Assembly (NCBI GenBank): GCA_910576345.1
Contig: CAJTIT010000005.1
Location: 1-64,000 of the forward strand
Length of the DNA stretch: 64,000 nt
Origin: Erysipelotrichales bacterium
Lineage (GTDB): Bacteria; Bacillota_I; Bacilli_A; Erysipelotrichales; Erysipelotrichaceae
Direction of reading: 5' to 3'
The position numbers and the translations under genes were made by a program. Shown one piece after another: positions 1 to 13,700 of the stretch. The notes below the pieces were generated by a model. It was not told the DNA's origin, made no database searches, and saw only the letters and a program-made list of their open reading frames with translations. How positions within the stretch are numbered: the first letter of the stretch is position 1; the number at the start of each line of letters is the position of its first letter.

Positions 1-50
1 ATAACATCATACTTTAATTGTTCATTCATTCTTAGATCAACCTTTCTCAT
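1..50 (-). CDS. Transposase N-terminus, partial (cut by window edge)
   Basis: On the minus strand an ATG at position 50, preceded by a good GAGAGGT ribosome binding site, opens a reading frame that begins MRKVDLRMNEQLKYDV and runs off the left edge. This opening resembles the start of a helix-turn-helix transposase common in Firmicutes (ISNCY/IS1202-like), in which KVDLRMNEQ is followed by a tract about growing a multi-residue HTH. Only 16 residues are visible, so the assignment is from recognition of the opening motif and is tentative. It could instead be another small DNA-binding protein. Confidence 0.4.
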   Translation of the reverse strand, partial: MRKVDLRMNEQLKYDV

Positions 51-299
51 AATGACCTCTCTTTCTCATGAGGTCTTATTTTATAACATACTTTAGGACA
101 AAATCAATTTCGTTACATTAAGACATTATCATTTTCGAATCATACTTTTTATAAGATATTTTCATTATCGCTTGAAAATTTAGTTTCATAGTCTTATAAT
201 TGGTTTGTATATCATCAACGTGTATGAACGATTGGTGGAAAGGAGTAAGTTTTTGAATGCATTCATCCATGATTGATGATAAGAAAGGAAGGCATTTAA
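51..299 (+). promoter_or_regulatory. Intergenic region with sigma-A promoter for the GH3 gene
   Basis: The spacer between the divergent transposase start and the GH3 gene holds a good sigma-A promoter: TTGAAA at 172-177, a 17-bp spacer and TATAAT at 195-200. The untranslated leader is about 90 bases and ends in a GGAAGG ribosome binding site before the ATG at 300. A box TAAGATATTT at 152 loosely resembles the CAAGATTTT boxes of the other glycosidase promoters, but its partner and spacing do not match. Confidence 0.65.
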
Positions 300-2636
300 A
301 TGAAAAATATATTTAAAAAGACAGGATTGCTGATGCTGGCCTTTGCCATGTGTTCAACAGTTGTTACAGCCAATGTAAAAGCAAGTAATCGTGTTGAGGA
401 CATGATAAATCGCATGACTTTGCGTCAGAAAATCACGCAAATGTTAATGGTGGATTTCCGTTATTGGGATGAAGATGTCACTGATAGTGTGGAAAAACAG
501 CCGTTTACCAAAATGAATGCGCAGGTTCAAAAAATAGTGGAAGATTATGATTTTGGCGCAATTATTTATTTTGCCCAAAATATTCAAACAACGGAAGATA
601 CGTTTCAATTATCAATGGATCTTCAAAAAGCTGCTACAAAAGATAACGGTATTCCATTGCTTATCTCAGCAGATCAAGAAGGAGGCTCTGTATATCGCTT
701 AGGTTCAGGAACGGCGCTTCCGGGTAATATGGCATTGGGTGCGACAGGGAACAGCGAATATGCTAGAAATGCCGGTCAGATCATCGGTAGTGAGTTGAGC
801 GTTCTTGGTATTAATACCAATTTGGCACCGGTGGTGGATGTAAATAACAATGCAAATAATCCGGTAATTGGTTTAAGGTCTTATGGTGATGATGCTGCCA
901 TGGTCGGTGAAATGGCCTCTAAGACCATTCAGGGTCTTGCAGAATATAATGTTATCGGATGTGCAAAGCATTTCCCCGGACATGGAGATACTGCCACAGA
1001 TTCTCATTATGGACTTCCTTCTGTAGATAAATCTAAAGATGTTTTACTACAAAATGAATTGAAACCATATGAAGTTGCGATCGATCAAGGAATTGAAATG
1101 ATTATGACCGCTCATATTCTATATCCACAATTAGATAACAGTACGGTGTTATCTGACAAAACAGGGCAGCAGGAAAAACTGCCGGCAACGATGTCCAAAG
1201 CAATTATTACCGACTTACTGAAAGGTGAAATGGGCTTTTCAGGTATCGTATGTACCGATGCGATGAATATGCAGGGCGTATCCGATACATATGATCAGGT
1301 ACAGGCTGTAAAATTGGCAATCAACGCAGGTGTGGATATGATTTGTATGCCTTGCGTATTGTATGATTTAGATGATTTGCAGGCTTTGGATGCGATTATT
1401 GACGGTGTGGAAACGGCAGTGAACAACAATGAAATCTCTGAAGAACGTTTGAATGACGCAGTAAGGAGAATCTTAACTGTAAAAGAAAAACGCGGTATTC
1501 TTGATTGGAGTGAAAATAACTATTCTCTTGATCAAGCAAAAGCTGTTGTCGGAAGTAAAGATAATCGTGAGCTGGAAAGAAAAATCGCAGCAAAGGCAGT
1601 TACAGTTGTAAAAAACGAAAATGAAATACTTCCTTTAAATATTACAGAAAATAGTAAAGTATTGATGATGTGTCCTTATGATAATGAAAAAGCACAAATG
1701 ATCATGGGATGGAACAGAGCAAAAGAAGCCGGCTTGATTCCGGCAGGCGCACAAGTAAAGGTTGTTCGCTTTTCAAGCGCAGATTTGGCAGCGGTGCAGA
1801 CTGATATTGATTGGGCGGATACCATCGTTGTTCATTCAGAAATATCAAACGTTTCCAGAGTAACAAGCAATCATTGGCTCTATGCAGGTACAAATGCATT
1901 TGTAAACTATGCAAAAAACAATGGTAAAAATGCAATCGTAATTTCTGTGGACAAACCATACGATGTACAATTTTATGACAAAGCTGACGCAATTATGGCG
2001 GTGTATGGCTGTAAAGGATCCTCCGTTGATGTAACAGAGGCTTTAGTGGGCGGTGTTACAGGTTCTCAATCTGCCTATGGTCCAAATATCATTGCAGGCA
2101 TTGAAGTTGCACTTGGTGTATTTGGAGCAAGTGGAAAACTTCCGGTCAGCATACCGAAATTAGAAGGTACCAGCTATTCCAATCAAATTGTGTATGCAAG
2201 AGGATATGGTCTGAGCTATCATTCCAAAACATTAGACTTTGATGTATTGAAAAACAAAATAGAAGCGGCAAAGGCACTTTCTGCTGATGATTATACTGCT
2301 GAAAGTTATCAGTTGCTCATGGCTGAAGTGGAAAAGGCCGAAGCGCTATTGTCGGATATGAACGTTACTCAAGCTGAAATCGATCAACAGGTGGATATGC
2401 TGGATCAGGCAATCAAAGCATTGGTAAGCAACAAAAAAGATGATACCAACAACGATCAAAACAAACCTCCAAAAGATGAAACAAACAATAAGCCGGGTAA
2501 TGATGAGACAACAAAGAAAAATAACAATCCAATCACCAATACCGGTGCAACGCAAACCGGTAGCAGTATTGTTATTTATCTGTTATTGGGCGCAATGTTC
2601 ATATTTTTCAAAAAGATGGATCGCATTGCTGAATAA
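300..2636 (+). CDS. Surface GH3 beta-N-acetylhexosaminidase
   Basis: This is an exported glycoside hydrolase family 3 enzyme of the NagZ type, expected to release terminal beta-linked GlcNAc. Residues 1-29 are a signal peptide (MKNIFKK, hydrophobic core, VKA). The TIM-barrel domain carries the NagZ signature KHFPGHGDTATDSHYG from about residue 223, whose Asp-His pair supplies proton transfer, and the probable nucleophile Asp320 in CTDAMNMQG. A second alpha/beta sandwich domain follows (about 420-650), then a short FIVAR-like helical segment (about 660-705), a Lys/Asn/Asp-rich linker and a sortase-like tail with ITNTG, a hydrophobic helix and a basic end. Cytoplasmic NagZ proteins lack the signal and tail, so this version probably acts on external glycans rather than on recycled cell wall. 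The anchor motif lacks the usual LPxTG leucine and proline. It has its own promoter and terminator. Confidence 0.88.
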   Translation: MKNIFKKTGLLMLAFAMCSTVVTANVKASNRVEDMINRMTLRQKITQMLMVDFRYWDEDVTDSVEKQPFTKMNAQVQKIVEDYDFGAIIYFAQNIQTTEDTFQLSMDLQKAATKDNGIPLLISADQEGGSVYRLGSGTALPGNMALGATGNSEYARNAGQIIGSELSVLGINTNLAPVVDVNNNANNPVIGLRSYGDDAAMVGEMASKTIQGLAEYNVIGCAKHFPGHGDTATDSHYGLPSVDKSKDVLLQNELKPYEVAIDQGIEMIMTAHILYPQLDNSTVLSDKTGQQEKLPATMSKAIITDLLKGEMGFSGIVCTDAMNMQGVSDTYDQVQAVKLAINAGVDMICMPCVLYDLDDLQALDAIIDGVETAVNNNEISEERLNDAVRRILTVKEKRGILDWSENNYSLDQAKAVVGSKDNRELERKIAAKAVTVVKNENEILPLNITENSKVLMMCPYDNEKAQMIMGWNRAKEAGLIPAGAQVKVVRFSSADLAAVQTDIDWADTIVVHSEISNVSRVTSNHWLYAGTNAFVNYAKNNGKNAIVISVDKPYDVQFYDKADAIMAVYGCKGSSVDVTEALVGGVTGSQSAYGPNIIAGIEVALGVFGASGKLPVSIPKLEGTSYSNQIVYARGYGLSYHSKTLDFDVLKNKIEAAKALSADDYTAESYQLLMAEVEKAEALLSDMNVTQAEIDQQVDMLDQAIKALVSNKKDDTNNDQNKPPKDETNNKPGNDETTKKNNNPITNTGATQTGSSIVIYLLLGAMFIFFKKMDRIAE

Positions 2637-2654
2637 TTGATTTATATAAGGAAA

Positions 2655-2708
2655 AAGAGGCTATAACGGACATAGTATTGCTATGGATGTTACTGCCTTT
2701 TTTTCTTA
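2655..2708 (+). terminator. Probable terminator after the GH3 gene
   Basis: An interrupted stem (AGGC with GCCT, and CATAG with CTATG around a TATTG loop) is followed by a run of seven T, just after the stop codon. The stem is imperfect, so strength is uncertain. Confidence 0.55.
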
Positions 2709-2797
2709 TATTTTTATCATGGATGGAAATACTATCGATGTCAACGAATAACAAAAACGGATGTGTGAAAAGAAAGTATCCATAAAAAATGAAATAA

Positions 2798-2868
2798 TTA
2801 GCACTTAACCATTGACTCTGCTAACAAAAAAGCATATACTATTAGCAGACGCACAGCAAGAGTGCTAG
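2798..2868 (+). promoter_or_regulatory. hrcA operon promoter between two CIRCE-like elements
   Basis: A strong sigma-A promoter, TTGACT at 2812-2817, 17-bp spacer and TATACT at 2835-2840, lies between two inverted repeats with CIRCE geometry (9 bp, 9-bp spacer, 9 bp). The upstream one is TTAGCACTT-N9-CTCTGCTAA at 2798-2824 and covers the -35. The downstream one is TTAGCAGAC-N9-GAGTGCTAG at 2842-2868, directly after the -10. Each has one near-perfect arm and one degenerate arm compared with TTAGCACTC-N9-GAGTGCTAA. HrcA, encoded immediately downstream, is the known CIRCE repressor, so the operon is almost certainly autoregulated. Confidence 0.85.
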
Positions 2869-2883
2869 AGAGAGGTGTTTGGA

Positions 2884-3912
2884 ATGCTGACGAATCGCCA
2901 AATCGTGATATTCAAAACGATTGTAGAGGAATTTACGAGAACAGCAGAACCGGTTGGCTCCAAAACCTTGATGTCTTTGTTGGACGTTCCATGTTCCTCT
3001 GCTACCATACGCAATGAAATGGCTGCCTTGGAAAGCGAAGGGTTATTGGAAAAAACCCATACATCTTCCGGTCGAATACCGAGTTCAGCAGGTTATCGCT
3101 ATTATGTAGAAAATTTGATGGAAAAGGAATTGGATGAAGGTGTGAAGAATTCCTTGCAGAAAGTATTTCGTGAGCGTCACTATTCCTTGGATGAAATCGT
3201 TCAGAAAAGCTGTGATATTTTATCAAAAATGACCTCTTTGACATCGGTCGTATTGGGTCCGGATTCCAAATGTCAGCGGCTTCAGCATATACAGTTGATT
3301 CCCATCTCTGATCGTAGTGCAGTCGCCATTTTCGTGACAGATCATGGACATACGGAAAACAAAACGTTCCAGTTCGAAGAAACGATCAGTTTAGAAGATT
3401 TGAAAAACTGCTGTGCCATTATGAATGATAAGCTGTCAGGAACGCCCATTTGTAATGTTGTGGAACGCATGCAGGAAATTCAGCCGTTATTGGCAGCGCA
3501 TATTTCCAGACATGAAGTATTGTTTCAGGCTTTCGTCAATGCGTTTGTAAAATTTGCTAGCGATCATGTGTATACAAGCGGTCAAAGCAATATGCTGTAT
3601 CAGCCGGAATTTGCAGACATAGAGAAACTGAAACAATTGATGAATATGTTAGAAAATTCTTCGATATGGAGACAGCTTGCCAATCATGAGGGAGATTTGA
3701 TGATTCGCATCGGAGATGAAGGAGCAAATGAAATTTTGCAACTCAATGACGTTGCGATCGTTGCCAGCAAATTTAAACTCAACGATGATGAAGAAGGGCA
3801 GTTGATGATTGTTGGACCTACACGAATGCAATATAATCGTGTTGTTGCCTTAATGGAGTATATGAGTAAAGTAATTGAAGACTTATATCAGGAAGAATGT
3901 AGAAAAGAATAG
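2884..3912 (+). CDS. hrcA: Heat-inducible transcription repressor HrcA
   Basis: HrcA represses class I heat-shock genes by binding CIRCE and is itself stabilized by GroEL. The N-terminal winged helix is clear (MLTNRQIVIFKTIVEEF, SATIRNEMAALE, then the HrcA hallmark KTHTSSGRIPSSAGYRYYV), and the GAF-like core and dimerization segments follow to a total of 342 residues, normal for the family. I start at the ATG at 2884 rather than the in-frame GTG at 2875, because the AGAGAGGTG ribosome binding site is correctly spaced for the ATG and family members begin MLT. It is first in the operon, 10 bases ahead of grpE. Confidence 0.97.
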   Translation: MLTNRQIVIFKTIVEEFTRTAEPVGSKTLMSLLDVPCSSATIRNEMAALESEGLLEKTHTSSGRIPSSAGYRYYVENLMEKELDEGVKNSLQKVFRERHYSLDEIVQKSCDILSKMTSLTSVVLGPDSKCQRLQHIQLIPISDRSAVAIFVTDHGHTENKTFQFEETISLEDLKNCCAIMNDKLSGTPICNVVERMQEIQPLLAAHISRHEVLFQAFVNAFVKFASDHVYTSGQSNMLYQPEFADIEKLKQLMNMLENSSIWRQLANHEGDLMIRIGDEGANEILQLNDVAIVASKFKLNDDEEGQLMIVGPTRMQYNRVVALMEYMSKVIEDLYQEECRKE

Positions 3913-3922
3913 GAGAGTTTGA

Positions 3923-6335
<2,413 letters not shown>

Positions 6336-6346
6336 GATGATCAATT

Positions 6347-6366
6347 CCTAGTGTAAACGCACTAGG
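6347..6366 (+). terminator. Hairpin between dnaK and dnaJ
   Basis: A perfect 7-bp stem CCTAGTG/CACTAGG with a six-base loop follows dnaK. The downstream tract is only moderately T-rich (GTTGTTTGTGTTT), so it may act as a leaky terminator or mRNA processing barrier that lowers dnaJ relative to dnaK rather than as a full stop. Confidence 0.5.
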
Positions 6367-6460
6367 AGTTGTTTGTGTTTATCGTTGATAGCATACGTAA
6401 ATCACTTCCTTATGTCTCAAACGTTAGGAAGCATTCTGATGAAGCAGGAAGGTGAAAATG

Positions 6461-7561
6461 ATGGATAAACGAGATTATTATGAAGTGCTGGGCTTACAAA
6501 AAGGTGCCAGTGATGATGAAATCAAACGCGCATTTCGTAAAATGGCAAAAAAATATCACCCTGATGTAAATAAAGAACCTGGTGCGGAAGAAAAGTTTAA
6601 AGAAGTCAATGAAGCATATGAAGTGCTTTCCGACCCTCAGAAGAAAGCGACCTATGATCAGTTTGGTCATGCCGGAATGGAAGGCGCTAATTTTGGAGGA
6701 AGCGGATTTGGCGGATTTGAAGATTTCAGCGATATTTTCGGTTCATTCTTTGGAGGAGGATTCGGTGGTCGCTCCAAAGGACAAAACAGTGGACCTCGTA
6801 AGGGAAATGACCGTTTCATGCAGATGCGCATTGATTTCATGGACGCGATTTTTGGAAAAGAAGAAGAAATTACCATCGATGTGGATGATCAATGTAATGC
6901 TTGTGGCGGTACCGGCGCTTATTCCAAAAGTGACATCCAAACATGTGGTACTTGTGGTGGCAGCGGTACCGTAACATCTCAACAGCGTACCCCATTTGGT
7001 ATATTTCAAAGTCAAAGCGTTTGCCCGGATTGCCAAGGAAGCGGTAAATCAATCAAACGCAAATGTGATCATTGCCATGGGCGCGGGTATGAGCATAAGC
7101 GGGTAAAACTCAATATTAAGATTCCTGCCGGTATTCAATCAGGCCAGCAAGTACGCGTTCCAAATAAGGGAGAGCGTGGAGTAAATGGAGGATCCAATGG
7201 AGATCTTTATATTGAGATACTTGTAACACGTCATAAGACGTTTACACGTGATGGAAATGATATTCGAATTAGTGTGCCTATTAGTGCTGTTGATGCGACT
7301 CTTGGCTGCAAGATTGATGTGCCTACGGTTTATGGTGATGTGGAACTTACAATTCCTGCAGGAACGCAATACGGTCAACAGTTCCGTTTGCGCGGGAAAG
7401 GTGTGAAGTCTGCACGTGGAGCACAGGGAGATCAATTTGTAGAAATCACGATTGAGATTCCAACAAAGATTTCCAGAGATGAAAAAGAACTGTATGAAAA
7501 AATACGCAGCAAAAAATCACAGGAATCACCTTTTGAACGATTTAAGAAAGCATTTAAATAG
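6461..7561 (+). CDS. dnaJ: Co-chaperone DnaJ
   Basis: DnaJ delivers unfolded substrates to DnaK and triggers its ATPase. The J domain starts [11 protein letters not shown] and contains the essential HPD ([13 protein letters not shown]). A Gly/Phe-rich linker follows, then four zinc-binding repeats ([32 protein letters not shown]) and the C-terminal substrate and dimer domains. The upstream GTG (6452) and ATG (6458) are in frame, but the AGGAAGG site and family alignment favour the ATG at 6461, giving 366 residues. It closes the heat-shock operon and is followed by a strong terminator. Confidence 0.97.
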   Translation: MDKRDYYEVLGLQKGASDDEIKRAFRKMAKKYHPDVNKEPGAEEKFKEVNEAYEVLSDPQKKATYDQFGHAGMEGANFGGSGFGGFEDFSDIFGSFFGGGFGGRSKGQNSGPRKGNDRFMQMRIDFMDAIFGKEEEITIDVDDQCNACGGTGAYSKSDIQTCGTCGGSGTVTSQQRTPFGIFQSQSVCPDCQGSGKSIKRKCDHCHGRGYEHKRVKLNIKIPAGIQSGQQVRVPNKGERGVNGGSNGDLYIEILVTRHKTFTRDGNDIRISVPISAVDATLGCKIDVPTVYGDVELTIPAGTQYGQQFRLRGKGVKSARGAQGDQFVEITIEIPTKISRDEKELYEKIRSKKSQESPFERFKKAFK

Positions 7562-7575
7562 CATGATATAAAGAG

Positions 7576-7602
7576 CACAGGAATGATGATTCCTGTGTTT
7601 TT
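7576..7602 (+). terminator. Rho-independent terminator after dnaJ
   Basis: Perfect 9-bp stem CACAGGAAT/ATTCCTGTG with a GATG loop, followed by TTTTT. It ends the heat-shock operon. Confidence 0.9.
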
Positions 7603-7659
7603 CTATTTTTATGAAAAACATTGAAACGTTTCCATTTTTATAGAAAACACTAAATAGTG

Positions 7660-7710
7660 CAAGATTTTTATACATATGACAAGATTTTGCTAGCCATTTC
7701 CCTATATGAT
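7660..7710 (+). promoter_or_regulatory. Activator-type promoter of the GH84 gene with paired boxes
   Basis: Two direct repeats, CAAGATTTTT at 7660 and CAAGATTTTG at 7680, are exactly 20 bp apart. The second begins 25 bp before the -10 hexamer TATGAT (7705-7710). No recognizable -35 hexamer is present; the second box occupies that place, which is the usual picture for a promoter that needs an activator. The same geometry occurs upstream of the GH2 and GH89 genes. Two-turn direct repeats are typical of LytTR- or OmpR-type regulators; the regulator is not in this window. Confidence 0.65.
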
Positions 7711-7739
7711 ATAAGTGAGAAAGAAAGGAACATAGCATT

Positions 7740-10700
7740 ATGAAGAGGAACTTAAAAAAGCAAGTTGCCGCAATACTGGCTGTTGTTATGATTTGTTCAT
7801 GTTTTCAATTCTTGACGACACTAGCAAGCGAGCCAACGCAAACGTATGAGCTTTATCCTAGTGTACATGACATCAGCTACGATGCAAAGCAAACGGAGCT
7901 GAAAACTCAAGTCAATGTCGTGGCAGAAGATGGCATTGATACGTTCACAAGGGCAAAGATTGAACAAGTTATGGGTCTGAAAGGTTTCAGTATCCAACAT
8001 GGCAATCTATCTTACAGCAATGCCGTCGTTAACGGTAAGACCAATGTATTGTTGGGAATTCATAATTCCAATGGAACAGTGGATGCATATTTCAAAGAGA
8101 ATCATGTAAATGATTCGCATTTGACGAACATAGATGCTTATTCATTGATCATCCGTGAGGATACGATTGCGATATTGGGTAAAGATACCGATGCGACATT
8201 CTATGGCATTACAACCTTAAAAGAAATCTTTCAACAAATGGAAACAAATTTGGTGGAAGAATTGACAATTTATGACTATGCGGATATCAAAGGACGCGGG
8301 TTTATCGAAGGGTATTATGGTGATCCATGGTCTGTGGAGGATCGTGCGCAGCTGATGCGCTATGGTGGCGATTATAAAATGAATAATTATGTTTACGCTC
8401 CAAAAGATGATCCCTATCATAATAAAAATTGGCGTACATTATATGATGATGAAAAACTAAAGGATATTGAGTATTTGGCCAGAGCAGGAAATGAAAGCAA
8501 ATGTTATTATGTTTATGCATTGCATACATTTATGCATAACGCTGTGCGATTTGATTCCGATGCTTCTTATCAAGAAGATTTAGAAATCATCAAACAAAAA
8601 TTTACCCAAGTTATGGATGTCGGTGTTCGACAATTTGCTATCTTGGCAGATGATGCAGGCGTACCTCAAAACAATCCAAATAACTACATTCGTTTGATGA
8701 ATGATTTGGATGCATGGATGAAAGAAAAAGCAAAAACAGTACCTGGTTTGAAAACGGATATTTTGTTTTGCCCTCATGATTATTGGAGCGGACAAAGTGG
8801 ATGGGAAAATGATTCCATCCAAGAAATGCATACGTTAAAACAGTTGCCTTCTTCTGTTCCGATCATTCAAACAGGAGGTACGATTTGGGGACATGCAAGC
8901 TCTAGCTTTATCAATTCTTTTTATAACTATATGAATCGTCCGGTCTATTTGTGGATCAACTGGCCTTGTTCCGATAATACAAAAGACAGTTTGATTATGG
9001 ATGGAAATGAAGAGTTTTTGAATCCAAATATCGATCCTGAAAAAGTTGCTGGTGTCATTTTGAACCCAATGCAACAGGCAGAAGCAAATAAGTCTGCACT
9101 GTTTGCAAATGCGGATTATACATGGAATGTATGGAAGAGTAATGAAGAAGCAAGAGAAAATTGGGAAGACAGCTTTAAGTATATGGATCATCAAAGCGCT
9201 TTAGAAACAAAAAGCTCAACAGCACTTCGTGAGCTCAGTCGTCATATGAAAAATTCCAATACCGGAAGTCGAGGAGAATCTGCAGAATTGGCGCCAAAAT
9301 TGGATGAATTTTTGAACTTGTTGAAACAGGATGGCGATTATATTGTACAAGCAGAAGAACTCATACAAGAGTTTACCACGTTGAAAGAGTATGCAGTTTA
9401 CTATAAAGAGCATCCGGGCAATGAGCGCACACGAGATCAATTGATTTACTGGATGGATTGTTGGGAAGAATCCATGGATGCAGGTATCAATTATCTGAAT
9501 GCCGCAATCGCATTAAAAAATGAAGCTACTACAGATGAAATTTGGGAATATTTCACAACCGGTCAAGCAGCGTTTGAAGTTTCAAAAACACATTCTTATC
9601 ATTATGTAGACCATTTGGAATATGCGGCTGTTGGTACAGCACGGATCAAACCATTCTTGGAAAACTTGGAAAGCGAGCTTTCTTTGCTTGTTTCACCAAT
9701 GGTGAATCCTAATATTCAAATTACGAAATTGATTACATCTCGTATGGATAAACCATCACTACCAAGCGGTAAGACCGCATTGGAAGCACTTACGGATGAC
9801 AATACAGGTAGCGAGGTTGTGTGGAAAAATCCAAATAATACCGTAACAGGTGATTATATTGGACTACGTTATACAAAGCCAATTTCATTGAGAACAGTTG
9901 CTTTCCAGATGGGAACGTCAAGTAATCCTAACGATACTTTTGGTGGTGCAAAGATTCAATATACAGAGGATGGAAAAAATTGGTTGGATATTGCAGGTAC
10001 TGAAGTAAGTACGACAGCGCAAACAATTAAGGCTGAAAATCTGGACTTGGAGGTACTTGGAGTACGTTTGATTGCGACAAAGGATCGCAGCAATATGTGG
10101 TTGGGATGCCGCGAAATTGAGATCAATAAATCGGATGCTGCATCTACGGATACCTATGCCGGAGAAATTTCATTGGAAAATCAAGTAGTGGCAAGCGGTA
10201 ATTTAAGTAGCTTGAATGATGGAGATCGTGGAACATCAGCTGATTTAAGATATCAATCTTCACCAAATCTAGACTATACGTTGAAAGATGCGGCAATCAA
10301 ATTAACATTTGCGGATGGTTTACAACCATTGGGAATTGTGTATTTTAAACAAAATGCGACTGGCGACATGATTACAAAAGGTACTTTGGAATATACGGTG
10401 GATGGCACCAACTGGGTATCGCTTGGAACATACGAAAACAAGGGAGAATTTATAGCGAATGTCAGCGATCAAAATATTAAAGCTACTGCGGTACGCGTTC
10501 GCAATTTGGAGCGTGTAGAGAAATGGTGGCGTGCATTTGAACTAGAGGCTACACCGCCACAAGAAGCGACAGAAATGCAGTATCATATCATCAAAACGCC
10601 GGAATGGCACGAATATACGCAGTCTGGTCAAAGCGAAGCCAACCTGCATGATGGAAATGATGATACAAGCGCTGAATATTATTTGACCGGGGATAAGAGT

Positions 10701-13700
10701 ATCGTTGGAGATTATATTGGCTATGATCTTGGCGGTATCTTCCCAATCGGTGATGTTCATGTGGTAATCGGCGGTTCCCGTGATGCAGGTAATAAATGGT
10801 TAAAATATAAATTAGAGTATTCCTTGGATAATGTTACTTGGACAACTTATAAAGAATATACCGGAGTTACCAGCGGTAAAGACGTCATCAATGAAAATCT
10901 TGGAGGAATTTCTGCACGATATATCCGTATGACAAATATGCAGGAAGTTAATAGATGGGTTCATTTTTCAGAGTTTGATGTCAAACAACAAGGTGCAGAT
11001 ACAACTGCCAAATATATTTATACGAATACAAATCTTGCTTTAAGCGCAGAGCATAGTGATGATCGAGACGCTATGACCCCATCGTCCATAACACTTGCCG
11101 ATCAAGAATATATCGGATACAAATTTGCGCGGATCAAAGATTTGAAGCAGATTTCAATCGATCTAAGTGATGAAAGCGGCTTGACACTTCAAGTTTCCAA
11201 TAATGCAGTTCATTGGGAAACCGTAAGTGATCGAAATAATCCCGGAATTGGACGATATGTACGATTGATCAATCAAAGTGGCGCAGAAGTACAGGCGAAT
11301 CTGAATTCTTTCATCGTTACAAGCAATGAGGTGGAAGAAATCGCATTGGAGAGCTCTAATGTTTCTCTTGTCGCATCATGGGGCGATACGCGTGAAAACG
11401 GTGCTGCATTTGACGGTGACATTGAAACAAGGACGAAATTCGCAGGTCTGCCAAATGCAGGAGATACCATTATCTATGATCTTGGACAATCAAGAAATCT
11501 AAACAATGTGAAATTATATTGCCAGGATAGTGCGACCGATTATATCCGAGATGCAAATATGTATCTGAGCGATGATTTGAATGATTGGGGTTCGGCAATC
11601 ATGCAGATGGGTGACGGTGTAGAGAATAGCGATGATGCCAACGTATCCGCATTACAATCCGGCGTATACCAAACAAGCAGTCGTTATCCGAATAAAGTAT
11701 ATGCGGAAAGTATTCCTTTCCAAAAGAGCGGACGATATCTTAAAATAGAATTCACTGCCAGAAATCAGAATCGTGCAGTGGAATTCAATGAGATTGTTCT
11801 GAATGATGGTGAATATGTTCCTGCTTATAATGATCCTACCTTTGTATCAAATCCGATTGAAGTTGTTGGATTTGTACCTTACAATCTGTTGGACGGAGAT
11901 TTGAAAACTTCTTATAAACCAGATACAAGCAAAGGTGCAACCAGTGGCTCCATCTTGTATCGATTGAGTGAAAATACAGAAACCAAACGCTTCAACGTGT
12001 TACAATCCGGTGCGACAATTTCAAATGCGGATGTTATCATTCGTGGGTATCGCAAAGGTGAAACGGTAATCAGTGAAGCAACGATCGGAAAATTGGAGCG
12101 TACGTTAAATGCATTTGAAAATTATGAATTTGATCATATTTTTGAAATTGAAATTCAGTGGAATGGAATTGCGCCAAACTTGCAAGAGATCATTTTATTC
12201 AATGATTATGAAATCGTTAATGGTGACATTAGTGAATTGCAAAGCGTATACAATCAATACAAAGATAAATTGAACAGCGATTTATATACGCCATCTACGA
12301 AGCCGGCATTTGAAAAAGCGATGGCACAGGCAGACAAGGTTATCAAAATGCCGGTTCGTACACAGTATTTGATTGATGATACACTGGCACGATTGAATAA
12401 AGCGATTGGCGCATTGGTAGAAAAAGCAACAGATATCCAAGAATTCATGGATTATGTCCATGTGGTCAAGGATTATGAAGAAAGTGCGTATTTAAGTTAT
12501 CATTGGCAGGAATTCAAAGATGCATTAACACTTGCGCAAGCAGTAGTTGATGACATTGATGAAAAATCACAAGCAGAGGTTGATGATGCTTATGCGGCAT
12601 TACAAAGCGCTGCCGCAAAACTTGTGACAAAACAGCTACTCAACGAAAAGTTGGCATACTTGGAAGCAGTTAAGCAACTTGATTCCGGTAGTGATTATAC
12701 GAAAAAGACCTTGGATGCTTTCCTAGAAAAAGTTGATCATTACGAGTCAATATTGGCTGATGAGGAAAATTTAACAAGTGATGCAGTCAAAAATATGGAA
12801 ACTGAGTTAGATCAGTTAAAACAAGCGCTTGTTGACTTGAAACCGTTAAAAGACGCTATCAAAGATGCAGAAAAGAATTATGGCGAAAGTGCATATGATC
12901 CAGATGTTTGGAGTGAATATCAAAGCTTATTAAATCAAGCAAAAGAGATTGTTGCAAAAGAAGATGCGACAAAGGAAGAAGTTCAGAATGCTATCAAAGC
13001 ATGTGAAGATGCAACAGCAGTGTTGAAAGCGAATGCTACCCAAGCGCTTCAGAATGAATTGGATCGCTTATCTGTGTTCAATAATGATGATCATCAATAC
13101 ACAGATGCAACATTCCAAGCTTTACAAACTGTTGTGAGTGATGCGAGCGCATATTTACAAAGCGGCGTGTTGGTAGATGAAACAACATTTGCATGGATCG
13201 CAAAACTTCAGGAAGCTGAAAATGCTCTCGTCAATCTAACAGTGATCAACCAATTATTGAAGGAAGCCGATACACTTGAAGCAGATTGGTTTACAGCGAA
13301 TTCTTGGAACACGTTTGCAAAAGCAGTCGCTGATGCACAAAAAGAGTTGGAACGTGAAGATATTACGAAAGATGAAGTTGCCGAACTGACAAATGCACTC
13401 AAGGTTGCGAATGCAGATTTGGTTGATGTGCGTGAATTGAAAGCTGCAATCGAAAAAGCAGAAGCGATCACAGATACTACAATGTATACTCCACTCAGCG
13501 CAAAAACGTTTGAAGACGCATTGAAAGTCGCTACTGATTTATTGAGCAAGGCTGATGCAAATGCAGAAGAACTTGCAAAAGCTTGTGAGCAATTGACAAA
13601 TGCACAAGAAGCTTTGATCATAAAAGCGGATAAATCCGATGCGAATGAGTTATTAAAAGATATGAAGTCTGTGTTTGATCAAAAGGATGAGTATTTAGAA

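Noticed and set aside
13208-13621. 137-codon antisense frame inside the GH84 gene (and similar long antisense frames in GH2, dnaK and the recombinase)
   Set aside because: These are shadows of repetitive or biased coding sequence; no starts with ribosome binding sites and low-complexity Ser/Ala translations.
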